In this document: positions 50,393-59,747 of the stretch, one piece after another
Numbering within the stretch: position 1 is the first letter of the stretch
Layout of the letters: every line of letters begins with the position of its first letter
From: Panulirus ornatus
Lineage: Eukaryota; Arthropoda; Malacostraca; Decapoda; Palinuridae
Length of the DNA: 64,000 nt
Assembly (NCBI RefSeq): GCF_036320965.1
Contig: NC_092234.1
Coordinates: 40,745,505-40,809,504 of the forward strand
Direction of reading: 5' to 3'
Made by a program: the position numbers and the translations under genes
Notes under the pieces: generated by a model
What the model saw: only the letters and a program-made list of their open reading frames with translations
What the model was told of the DNA's origin: nothing
Database searches by the model: none

Positions 50393-51169
50393 CAGGTACA
50401 CCACCGAATTTCCGGCAACTGATGACTTGGCACCTCCTTTAGTCCAGACAAAATTACATGAGGGAACTTGAAAATACTATGGCCACTAGACTAGTTTATT
50501 GGGTGGCCACAGATGGCGTTCTGTGTAGGGTGTGCTTATTTACATTCTTCACACTGCACTTGTTGGTGGTGGTACCGCAGTTCTGTGAGATTCTTAGCTA
50601 ATTTTGCTTAAAGTCAACCCTAGCTATGACTTCTAAGACATATGAGTGTCAGTCGTGGTGTCAAACATAAACACCAGTCCATATCGATCCAAGATAAAGT
50701 AGAACTATTGAAAAAAAAAGGACCGTGGTGTTTCGGTGCATAAGCTTTGTGACATCTACAGTACTGGTTCAACAACTGTTTATGATATAAAGAAGCAAAG
50801 GGAGAAAATAATGAAATTCTATGCCGACCGATTCCAAGAAGCAAATGACGATTAGAAAAACTATGAAAGGTGGTAAGAGTACTGAGCACTGTCGAGTGAT
50901 GATGGAATGGTTTCGACAGCGTCGGAGTGATGGAGTGGACTTGTCAGGCAGCATGATAATGGACCAAGTTAAGTTGTTCCATAAAGAACTTAATTTACAA
51001 CATGAGCATGACTATAGCGAAGGATGGCTTCAAAGATTCAAGAAGTGTCATGGAATTTCCGTGAATAAAGTGTGTGGAGAAAAGCAGTCTGTCAAGGGTT
51101 GGTCTGGTAAAATGATTAATCCGGCAAGGCTTTGGAACCAAGAGTGCCAGAAAACCAGTGGTGTACCTG
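50393..51169 (+). mobile_element. pogo/Tigger-type DNA transposon, copy 2
   Basis: The ends CAGGTACACCACCGAATTTC and, inverted, CAGGTACACCACTGGTTTTC are imperfect inverted repeats. TA follows the right end (51170-51171); the left flank is CA, so one duplication has mutated. It is the same family as 13278-14394 but shorter: an internal deletion joins transposase sequence at about 51085 directly to the right terminal region. Confidence 0.82.
50640..51085 (+). pseudogene. Tigger transposase fragment (copy 2)
   Basis: The frame pieces read SRGVKHKHQSISIQDKVELL-like HTH sequence (about 50645-50710) and SIKLCDIYSTGSTTVYDIKK-like sequence, then 50821-51180 with DSKKQMTIRKTMKGGKS, MMEWFRQRRSDGVDLSGSMI, LFHKELNLQHEHDYSEGWLQ and FKKCHGISVNKVCGEK. 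The DDE nuclease domain is absent. Frameshifts separate the pieces. Confidence 0.75.
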
Positions 51170-51640
51170 TATTATGTTAACAACAATGGTTATGGTAAAT
51201 ACATTAATGCACAGCTGTGCTGTACTTTATTCAACATCTTTTTAAGTAATATTACTCTGTGAATGGATGGAACTCATAACTGAGGCTGGCCCTTAAAGGA
51301 AGCTTGAAAAGTTGGTTCAAGATACAGAAAAAGCAAATAAGATTCAAGGAGTCTTGAAAGGAATAGTTCACCCCAGCAAAATGCACCCTTAAATACTGCA
51401 AATACTATGATTAGAAAGTTTCATAGAAGTAACTGGTTGTGGGCATATTTGAATCAACAAGATTTACTGAGAATTAGTGAAAACATAACAGAGTTTAATT
51501 CAAAAAATAAAATTCTATATTTATGTGCATCAAATATCTTTATAAATTTCTCTTTACAGTCTTAAACATGAACTAAGAATTGAATAGAAATAAAATGCAT
51601 GTTTACATCTGTTATATCTAGTAACCATGCAATGGGACAC
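51170..51640. other. No gene recognised
   Basis: AT-rich flank between Tigger copy 2 and RTE-A copy u; no coding or repeat signal recognised. Confidence 0.5.
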
Positions 51641-53550
51641 ATCCAGGCCCCACAGAACTTTCCATGGTTTAACCCAGACGCTTCACATGACCTGGTTCAA
51701 TCCATTGACAGCATGTTGACCCCGGTATACCACATCGTTCTAATTCACTCTATTTCTTCCACGCCTTTCACCCTCCTGCATGTTCAGGCCCCAATCACTC
51801 AAAATCTTCTTCACTCCATCTTTCCACCTCCAATTTGGTCTCAAACTTCTCCTCGCTCCCTCTACCTCTGACATATTTATCCTCTTGGTCAACCTTTCCT
51901 CACTCATTCTCTCCATGTGACCAAACCATTTCAAAACACTCTCTTCTGCTCTCTCAACCACACTCTTTTTATTTCCACACATCTCTCTTACCCTTACATT
52001 ACTTACTCGATCAAACCACCTCACACCACACATTATCCTCAAACATCTCATTTCCAGCACATCCACCCTCCTGCGCACAACTCTATCCATAGCCACGCCT
52101 CGCAACCATACAACATTGTTGGAATCACTATTCCTCCAAACATACCCATTTTTGCTTTCCGAGATAATGTTCTCAACTTCCAAACATTCTTTGAGGTTCC
52201 TAAAATTTTTGCCCCCTCCCCCAACCTATGATTCACTTCCGCTTCCATGGTTCCATCCGCTGCCAGATCCACTCCCAGTTATCTAAAACACTTCACTTCC
52301 TCCAGTTTTTCTCCATTCAAACTTGCCTCCCAATTGACTTGACGCTCAACCCTACTGTACCTAATAACCTTGCTCTTATTCACATTTACTCTTAACTTTC
52401 TTCTTTCACACACTTTACAAAACTCAGTCACCAGCTTCTGCAATTTCTCACATGAATCAGCCACCAGCGCCGTATCATCAGCGAACAACAACTGACTCAC
52501 TTCCCAAGCTCTCTCATCCACTACAGACGGCATACTTGCCCCTCTTTCCAAAACTCTTGCATTCACCTCCCTAACAACCCCATCCATAAACAAATTAAAC
52601 AACCATGGAGACATCACACACCCCTGCGGCAAACCTACATTCACTGAGAACCAATCACTTTCCTCTCTTCCTACACGTACACATGCCTTACATCCTCGAT
52701 AAAAACTTTCCACTGCTTCTAACAACTTCCCTCCCACACCATATATTCTTAATACCTTCCATAGAGCATCTCTATCAACTCTATCATATGCCTTCTCTAG
52801 ATCCATAAATGCTACATACAAATCCATTTGCTTTTCTAAGTACACACATCCTCTACCACTTCTGAAACCACACTGCTCCTCCCCAATCTGATGCTCAGTA
52901 CATACCTTCATCCTCTCAATCAATACCCTCCCATATAATTTACCAGGAATACTCAGCAAACTTATACCTCTGTAATTTGAGCACTCACTCTTATCTCCTT
53001 TGCCTTTGTACAATGGCACTATGCAAGCATTCCGCCAATCCTCAGGCACCTCACCATGAGTCATACATATATTAAATAACCTTACCAACCAGTCAACAAT
53101 ACAGTCACCCCCTTTTTTAATAAATTCCACTGCAATACCATCCAAACCTGCTGCCTTGCCGGCTTTCATCTTCCACAAAGCTTTTACTACCTCTTCTCTG
53201 TTTACCAAATCATTTTCCCTAACCCTCTCACTTTGCACACCACCTCGACCAAAACACCCTATATCTGCCACTCTATCATCAAACACATTCAACAAACCTT
53301 CAAAATACTCACTCCATCTCCTTCTCACATCACCACTAATTGTTATCACCTCCCCATTAGCCCCTTTCCCTGAAGTTCCCATTTGCTTCCTTGTCTTACG
53401 CACTTTATTTACCTCCTTCGAAAACATCTTTTTATTCTCCCTAAAATTTAATGATACTCTCTCACCCCAACTCTCATTTGCCATCTTTTTCACCTCTTGC
53501 ACCTTTCTTTTGACCTCCTGCCTCTTTCTTTTATACATCTCCCACTCATT

Positions 53551-53554
<4 letters not shown>
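51641..53554 (-). mobile_element. RTE-A copy u: truncated at both ends
   Basis: On the minus strand it runs from the linker (about ANEWEMYKRKRQEVKRKVQE, 53554) to the beginning of the 3' UTR at 51641, where it stops without the tail. So the 3' end has been lost, probably by a later deletion. Its 5' end meets (TA)n. Main frames are 52279-53538 and 51740-52183. Confidence 0.87.
52279..53538 (-). pseudogene. Linker and RT of RTE-A copy u
   Basis: A 419-codon frame covers the basic linker, AGLDGIAVEFIKKGGD, LYKGKGDKSECSNYRGIS, FRSGRGCV then an in-frame deletion that removes DQVFALKNVCEK (the frame continues YLEKQMDLYV), FMDLEKAYDRVDRD, LPQGCVMSPWLFNLFMDGV, LLFADDTALVADS and ends at KCFR with a stop. 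The C-terminal domain follows in other frames. The deletion of 13 residues in the palm probably inactivates it. Confidence 0.83.

Positions 53555-53625
<71 letters not shown>
53555..53625. repeat. (TA)n microsatellite between copies u and v
   Basis: A TA run of about 70 bp that joins the 5' ends of copy u (minus) and copy v (plus), head to head. Confidence 0.95.
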
Positions 53626-53627
<2 letters not shown>

Positions 53628-53636
53628 CGGGTTATA

Positions 53637-55745
53637 GTGATGGGTGATTTGAATGCAAAGGTGAGTAATGTGGCAGTTGAGGGAATAATTGGTATACATG
53701 GGGTGTTCAGTGTTGTAAATGGAAATGGTGAAGAGCTTGTAGATTTATGTGCTGAAAAAGGACTGATGATTGGGAATACCTGGTTTAAAAAGCGAGATAT
53801 ACATAAGTATACTTATGTAAGTAGGAGAGATGGCCAGAGAGTGTTATTGGATTACGTGTTAATTGACAGGCGTGCGAAAGAGAGACTTTTGGATGTTACT
53901 GTGCTGAGAGGTGCAACTGGAGGGATGTCTGATCATTATCTTGTGGAGGCTAAGGTGAAGATCTGTATGGGTTTTCAGAAAAGAAGAGTGAATGTTGGGG
54001 TGAAGAGGGTGGTGAGAGTAAGTGAGCTTGAGAAGGAGACCTGTGTGAGGAAGTACCAGGAGAGACTGAGTACAGAATGGAAAAAGGTGAGAACAATGGA
54101 AGCAAGGGGAGTGGGGGAGGAATGGGATGTATTTAGGGAATCAGTGGTGGATTGCGCAAAAGATGCTTGTGGCATGAGAAGAGTGGGAGGTGGGTTGATT
54201 AGAAAGGGTAGTGAGTGGTGGGATGAAGAAGTAAGAGTATTAGTGAAAGAGAAGAGAGAGGCATTTGGACGATTTTTGCAGGGAAAAAATGCAATTGAGT
54301 GGGAGATGTATAAAAGAAAGAGACAGGAGGTCAAGAGAAAGGTGCAAGAGGTGAAAAAAAGGGCAAATGAGAGTTGGGGTGAGAGAGTATCATTAAATTT
54401 TAGGGAGAATAAAAAGATGTTCTGGAAGGAGGTAAATAAAGTGCGTAAGACAAGGGAGCAAATGGGAACTTCAGTGAAGGGCGCAAATGGGGAGGTGATA
54501 ACAAGTAGTGGTGATGTGAGAAGGAGATGGAGTGAGTATTTTGAAGGTTTGTTGAATGTGTTTGATGATAGAGTGGCAGATATAGGGTGTTTTGGTCGAG
54601 GTGGTGTGCAAAGTGAGAGGGTTAGGGAAAATGATTTGGTAAACAGAGAAGAGGTAGTGAAAGCTTTGCGGAAGATGAAAGCCGGCAAGGCAGCAGGTTT
54701 GGATGGTATTGCAGTGGAATTTATTAAAAAAGGGGGTGACTGTATTGTTGACTGGTTGGTAAGGTTATTTAATGTATGTATGACTCATGGTGAGGTGCCT
54801 GAGGATTGGCGGAATGCGTGCATAGTGCCATTGTACAAAGGCAAAGGGGATAAGAGTGAGTGCTCAAATTACAGAGGTATAAGTTTGTTGAGTATTCCTG
54901 GTAAATTATATGGGAGGGTATTGATTGAGAGGGTGAAGGCATGTACAGAGCATCAGATTGGGGAAGAGCAGTGTGGTTTCAGAAGTGGTAGAGGATGTGT
55001 GGATCAGGTGTTTGCTTTGAAGAATGTATGTGAGAAATACTTAGAAAAGCAAATGGATTTGTATGTAGCATTTATGGATCTGGAGAAGGCATGTGATAGA
55101 GTTGATAGAGATGCTCTGTGGAAGGTATTAAGAATATATGGTGTGGGAGGAAAGTTGTTAGAAGCAGTGAAAAGTTTTTATCGAGGATGTAAGGCATGTG
55201 TCCGTGTAGGAAGAGAGGAAAGTGATTGGTTCTCAGTGAATGTAGGTTTACGGCAGGGGTGTGTGATGTCTCCATGGTTGTTTAATTTGTTTATGGATGG
55301 GGTTGTTAGGGAGGTAAATGCAAGAGTTTTGGAAAGAGGGGCAAGTATGAAGTCTGTTGGGGATGAGAGAGCTTGGGAAGTGAGTCAGTTGTTGTTCGCT
55401 GATGATACAGCGCTGGTGGCTGATTCATGTGAGAAACTGCAGAAGCTGGTGACTGAGTTTGGTAAAGTGTGTGGAAGAAGAAAGTTAAGAGTAAATGTGA
55501 ATAAGAGCAAGGTTATTAGGTACAGTAGGGTTGAGGATCAAGTCAATTGGGAGGTGAGTTTGAATGGAGAAAAACTGGAGGAAGTGAAGTGTTTTAGATA
55601 TCTGGGAGTGGATCTGGCAGCGGATGGAACCATGGAAGCGGAAGTGGATCATAGGGTGGGGGAGGGGGCGAAAATTCTGGGGGCCTTGAAGAATGTGTGG
55701 AAGTCGAGAACATTATCTCGGAAAGCAAAAAATGGGTATGTTTGA
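53637..55745 (+). CDS. Endonuclease C-terminal half plus RT (RTE-A copy v)
   Basis: A 702-codon open frame includes MGDLNAKVSNVAVEG, FKKRDIHKYTYVSRRDGQRV, SDHYLVEAKVK, the linker, the complete RT (KAAGLDGIAVEFIKKGGD, GKGDKSECSNYRGISLLS, FMDLEKACDRVDRD with C for Y, LRQGCVMSPWLFNLF, LLFADDTALVADS, RYLGVDLAADG) and ends KAKNGYV because of the A-run insertion. The downstream C-terminal domain lies in the next frame (55693-56166). The family protein would have 30% more N-terminus. Confidence 0.87.
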   Translation: MMGDLNAKVSNVAVEGIIGIHGVFSVVNGNGEELVDLCAEKGLMIGNTWFKKRDIHKYTYVSRRDGQRVLLDYVLIDRRAKERLLDVTVLRGATGGMSDHYLVEAKVKICMGFQKRRVNVGVKRVVRVSELEKETCVRKYQERLSTEWKKVRTMEARGVGEEWDVFRESVVDCAKDACGMRRVGGGLIRKGSEWWDEEVRVLVKEKREAFGRFLQGKNAIEWEMYKRKRQEVKRKVQEVKKRANESWGERVSLNFRENKKMFWKEVNKVRKTREQMGTSVKGANGEVITSSGDVRRRWSEYFEGLLNVFDDRVADIGCFGRGGVQSERVRENDLVNREEVVKALRKMKAGKAAGLDGIAVEFIKKGGDCIVDWLVRLFNVCMTHGEVPEDWRNACIVPLYKGKGDKSECSNYRGISLLSIPGKLYGRVLIERVKACTEHQIGEEQCGFRSGRGCVDQVFALKNVCEKYLEKQMDLYVAFMDLEKACDRVDRDALWKVLRIYGVGGKLLEAVKSFYRGCKACVRVGREESDWFSVNVGLRQGCVMSPWLFNLFMDGVVREVNARVLERGASMKSVGDERAWEVSQLLFADDTALVADSCEKLQKLVTEFGKVCGRRKLRVNVNKSKVIRYSRVEDQVNWEVSLNGEKLEEVKCFRYLGVDLAADGTMEAEVDHRVGEGAKILGALKNVWKSRTLSRKAKNGYV

Positions 55746-56166
55746 AGGAATAGTGGTTCCAACAATGTTGTATGGTTGCGAGGCGTGGGCTATGGATAGA
55801 GTTGTGCACAGGAGGATGGATGTGCTGGAAATGAGATGTTTGAGGACAATGTTTGGTGTGAGGTGGTTTGATCGAGTGAGTAACGTAAGGGTAAGAGAGA
55901 TGTGTGGAAATAAAAAGAGCGTGGTTGAGAGAGCAGAAGAGGGTGTTTTGAAGTGGTTTGGGCACATGGAGAGAATGAGTGAGGAAAGATTGACCAAGAG
56001 GATATATGTGTCGGAGGTGGAGGGAACGAGGAGAAGAGGGAGACCAAATTGGAGGTGGAAAGATGGAGTGAAAAAGATTTTGTGTGATCGGGGCCTGAAC
56101 ATGCAGGAGGGTGAAAGGAGGGCAAGGAATAGAGTGAATTGGAGCGATGTGGTATACCGGGGTTGA
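55693..56166 (+). pseudogene. C-terminal domain of RTE-A copy v (other frame)
   Basis: From KQKMGMFEGIVVPTMLYGCE this frame reads DRVVHRRMDVLEMRCLRTMF, GVRWFDRVSNVRVREMCG, KWFGHMERMSEERLTKRIY, RRRGRPNWRWKDGVKKIL and WSDVVYRG to the natural stop. It is the direct continuation of the 53637-55745 frame after one inserted base. Confidence 0.85.
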
Positions 56167-56351
56167 CGTGCTGTCAGTGGATTGAATCAAGGCATGTGAA
56201 GCGTCTGGGGTAAACCATGGAAAGCTGTGTAGGCATGTATATTTGCGTGTGTGGACGTATGTATATACATGTGTATGGGGGGGGGTTGGGCCATTTCTTT
56301 CATCTGTTTCCTTGCGCTACCTTGCAAACGCGGGAGACAGCGACAAAGTAT

Positions 56352-56362
<11 letters not shown>

Positions 56363-56429
<67 letters not shown>

Positions 56430-56436
56430 TTTTTTT
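56363..56436. repeat. A-run, (TA)n and T-run between tails of copies v and w
   Basis: Poly-A of copy v (plus), TA repeat 56367-56426, and poly-T of copy w (minus) follow one another, a near-palindromic junction of two tails. Confidence 0.94.
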
Positions 56437-56657
56437 TTTTTTTGCGCTTTGTCGCTGTCTCCCGCGTTTGCGAGGTAGCGCAAGGAAACAGACGAAAGAA
56501 ATGGCCCAACCCACCCCCATACACATGTATATACATACGTCCACACACGCAAATATACATGCCTACACAGCTTTCCATGGTTTACCCCAGACGCTTCACA
56601 TGCCTTGATTCAATCCACTGACAGCACGTCAACCCCGGTATACCACATCGCTCCAAT

Positions 56658-57908
56658 TCACTCTATTCCTTGCCTCCTTTCACCCTCCTGCATGTTCAGG
56701 CCCCGATCACACAAAATCTTTTTCACTCCATCTTTCCACCTCCAATTTGGTCTCCCTCTTCTCCTCGTTCCCTCCACCTCCGACACATATATCCTCTTGG
56801 TCAATCTTTCCTCACTCATTCTCTCCATGTGCCCAAACCATTTCAAAACACCCTCTTCTGCTCTCTCAACCACGCTCTTTTTATTTCCACACATCTCTCT
56901 TACCCTTACGTTACTTACTCGATCAAACCACCTCATACCACACATTGTCCTCAAACATCTCATTTCCAGTACATCCATCCTCCTGCGCACAACTCTATCC
57001 ATAGCCCACGCCTCGCAACCATACAACATTGTTGGAACCACTATTCCTTCAAACATACCCATTTTTGCTTTCCGAGATAATGTTCTTGACTTCCACACAT
57101 TCTTCAAGGCTCCCAGAATTTTCACCCCCTCTCCCACCCTATGATCCACTTCCGCTTCCATGGTTCCATCCGCTGCAAGATCCACTCCCAGATATCTAAA
57201 ACACTTCACTTCCTCCAGTTTTCCTCCATTCAAACTCACCTCCCAATTGACTTGACCCTCAACCCTACTGTACCTAATAACCTTGCTCTTATTCACATTT
57301 ACTCTTAACTTTCTTCTTTCACACACTTTACCAAACTCAGTCACCAGCTTCTGCAGTTTCTCACATGAATCAGCCACCAGCGCTGTATCATCAGCGAACA
57401 GCAACTGACTCACTTCCCAAGCTCTCTCATCCCCAACAGACTTCATACTTGCCCCTCTTTCCAAAACTCTTGCATTCACCTCCCTAACAACCCCATCTAT
57501 AAACAAATCAAACAACCATGGAGACATCACACACCCCTGCGGCAAACCTACATTCACTGAGAACCAATCACTTTCCTCTCTTCCTACACGTACACATGCC
57601 TTACATCCTCGATAAAAACTTTTCACTGCTTCTAACAACTTGCCTCCCACACCATATATTCTTAATATCTTCCTCAGAGCATCTCTATCAACTCTATCAT
57701 ATGCCTTCTCCAGATCCATAAATGCTACATACAAATCCATTTGCTTTTCTAAGTATTTCTCACAAACATTCTTCAAAGCAAACACCTGATCCACACATCC
57801 TCTACCACTTCTGAAACCATACTGCTCTTCCCCAATCTGATGCTCTGTACATGCCTTCACCCTCTCAATCAATACCCTCCCATATAATTTACCAGTAACA
57901 CTCAACAA
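56658..57908 (-). pseudogene. RT and C-terminal domain of RTE-A copy w
   Basis: 416 codons from TGKLYGRVLIERVKACTEHQ through FRSGRGCVDQVFALK, FMDLEKAYDRVDRDALRKIL, LPQGCVMSPWLFDLFIDGVV, LLFADDTALVADS, FRYLGVDLAADG, LYGCEAWAMDRVV and GRPNWRWKDG, ending RRQGIE after a small deletion near 56672. Upstream, a TGA replaces an arginine codon in NYRGIS (about 57920). Otherwise intact. Confidence 0.85.
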
Positions 57909-58238
57909 ACTTATACCTCAGTAATTTGAGCACTCACTCTTATCCCCTTTGCCTTTGTACAATGGCACTATGCATGCATTCCGCCAATCCTCAGGCACCT
58001 CACCATGAGTCATACATACATTAAATAACCTTACCAACCAGTCAACAATACAGTCACCCCCTTTTTTAATAGATTCCACTGCAATACCATCCAAACCTGC
58101 TGCCTTGCCGGCTTTCATCTTCCACAAATCTTTTACTACCTCTTCTCTGTTTACCAAATCATTTTCTCTAATCCTCTCACTTTGCACACCACCTCGACCA
58201 AAACACCCTATATCTGGCCACTCTATCATCAAACATAT

Positions 58239-58943
58239 TCAACAAACCTTCAAAATACTCCATCTCCTTCTCACATCACCACAACTTGTTATCACCTCCC
58301 CATTAGTGCCCTTCACTGAAGTTCCCATTTGCTCCCTTGTCTTACGCACTTTATTTACCTCCTTCCAGAACATCTTTTTATTCTCCCTAAAATTCAATGA
58401 TACTCTCTCACCCCAACTCTCATTTGCCCTCTTTTTCACCTCTTGCACCTTTCTCTTGACCTCCTGTCTCTTTCTTTTATACATCTCCCACTCAATTGCA
58501 TTTTTTCCCTGCAAAAATCGTCCAAATGCCTCTCTCTTCTCTTTCACTAATAATCTTACTTCTTCATCCCACCACTCACTACCCTTTCTAATCAACCCAC
58601 CTCCCATGCTTCTCATGCCACAAGCATCTTTTGCGCACTCCATCACTGATTCCCTAAATACATCCCATTCCTCCCCCACTCCCCTTACTTCCATTGTTCT
58701 CACCTTTTTCCATTCTGTACTCAGTCTCTCCTGGTACTTCCTCACACAAGTCTCCTTCCCAAGCTCACTTACTCTCACCACCCTCTTCACCCCAACATTC
58801 ACTCTTCTTTTCTGAAAACCCATACAAATCTTCACCTTAGCCTCCACAAGATAATGATCAGACATCCCTCCAGTTGCACCTCTCAGCACATTAACATCCA
58901 GAAGTCTCTCTTTCGCGCGCCTGTCAATTAACACGTAATCCAA
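58239..58943 (-). pseudogene. Endonuclease end and linker of RTE-A copy w
   Basis: 234 codons: YVLIDRRAKERLLDVNVLRG, SDHYLVEAKVKICMGFQKRR, KYQERLSTEWKKV, the basic linker KRKRQEVKRKVQEVKKRANE, FWKEVNKVRKTREQMGTSVK, ending at a deletion in the WSEYFEG block. The endonuclease catalytic SDH box is present. Confidence 0.83.
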
Positions 58944-58954
58944 TAACGCTCTCT

Positions 58955-59070
58955 GGCCATCTCTCCTACTTACATACGCATATTTATGTATATCTTGCTT
59001 TTTAAAAATGCTCTCTGGCCATCTCTCCTACTTACATACGTATACTTATGTATATCTTGCTTTTTAAACC
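58955..59070. repeat. Tandem duplication in the endonuclease region (copy w)
   Basis: The bases CTCTCTGGCCATCTCTCCTA and what follows up to TTGCTTTTTAAA occur twice (about 58950-59006 and 59010-59067). The location corresponds to the 87-bp duplication in copy p, but here the unit is about 60 bp and breaks the frame. Confidence 0.82.
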
Positions 59071-59701
59071 AGGTATTCCCAATCACCAGTCCTTTTTCAG
59101 CACATAAATCTACAAGCTCTTCACCATTTCCATTTACAACACTGAACACCCCATGTATACCAATTATTCCCTCAACTGCCACATTACTCACCTTTGCATT
59201 CAAATCACCTATCACTATAACCCGGTCGTGTGCATCAAAACCACTAACACACTCATTCAGCTGCTCCCAAAACACTTGCCTTTCATGATCTTTCTTCTCA
59301 TGCCCAGGTGCATATACACCAATAATCACCCATCTCTCTCCATCAACTTTCAGTTTTACCCATATTAATCGAGAATTTACTTTCTTACATTCTATCACAT
59401 ACTCCCACAACTCCTGTTTCAGGAGTACTGCTACTCCTTCCCTTGCTCTTGTCCTCTCACTAACCCCTGACTTTACTCCCAAGACATTCCCAAACCACTC
59501 TTCCCCTTTACCCTTGAGCTTTGTTTCACTCAGAGCCAAAACATCCAGGATCCTTTCCTCAAACATACTACGTATCTCTCCTTTTTTCACATCTTGGTTA
59601 CATCCACACACATTTAGACACCCCAATCTGAGTCTACGAGGAGGATGAGCACTCCCCGCGTGACTCCTTCTGTTTCCAATTTTTAGAAAGTTAAAATACA
59701 A
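58970..59701 (-). pseudogene. Endonuclease N-terminal part of RTE-A copy w
   Basis: This 243-codon frame starts upstream of the element (MYFNFLKI) because the native ATG is lost, then reads NRRSHAGSAHPPRRLRLG, CLNVCGCNQDVKKGEI, LDVLALSETKLKGKG, GVAVLLKQELWEYVIECKKV, WVIIGVYAPG, VIVIGDLNAKVSN and KKQDIHKYTYVSRRDGQRAF. A 60-odd bp duplication then shifts it into KSKIYINMRM and a stop. The block LALSETK carries the catalytic glutamate. Confidence 0.85.
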
Positions 59702-59747
59702 GGAGGGGAGGATTTCTGGCCCCCCGCTCTCGTCCCCTCTTTCTGAA

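Larger units (their letters stand above)
53626..56362 (+). mobile_element. RTE-A copy v: 5'-truncated, short 3' UTR, well preserved
   Basis: It starts in the endonuclease at RVIVMGDLNAKVSN and continues to the tail GACAAAGTATAAAAA. One extra A in the run at 55727-55732 shifts the frame near KAKMGMF; otherwise the coding part is open to VVYRG at 56164-56166. Confidence 0.92.
56437..59694 (-). mobile_element. RTE-A copy w: full-length, short 3' UTR, damaged
   Basis: The minus strand carries the whole element from the N-terminus (GNRRSHAGSAHPPRRLRLGC, about 59680) to the tail at 56437. The initiator ATG context is mutated (ATTGG in place of ATGGG at about 59678). Frames are 58970-59701, 58239-58943, 57918-58232 and 56658-57908, split by a duplication near 58985, indels near 58217 and 58255, a nonsense codon near 57917 and an indel near 56672. 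Confidence 0.9.
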
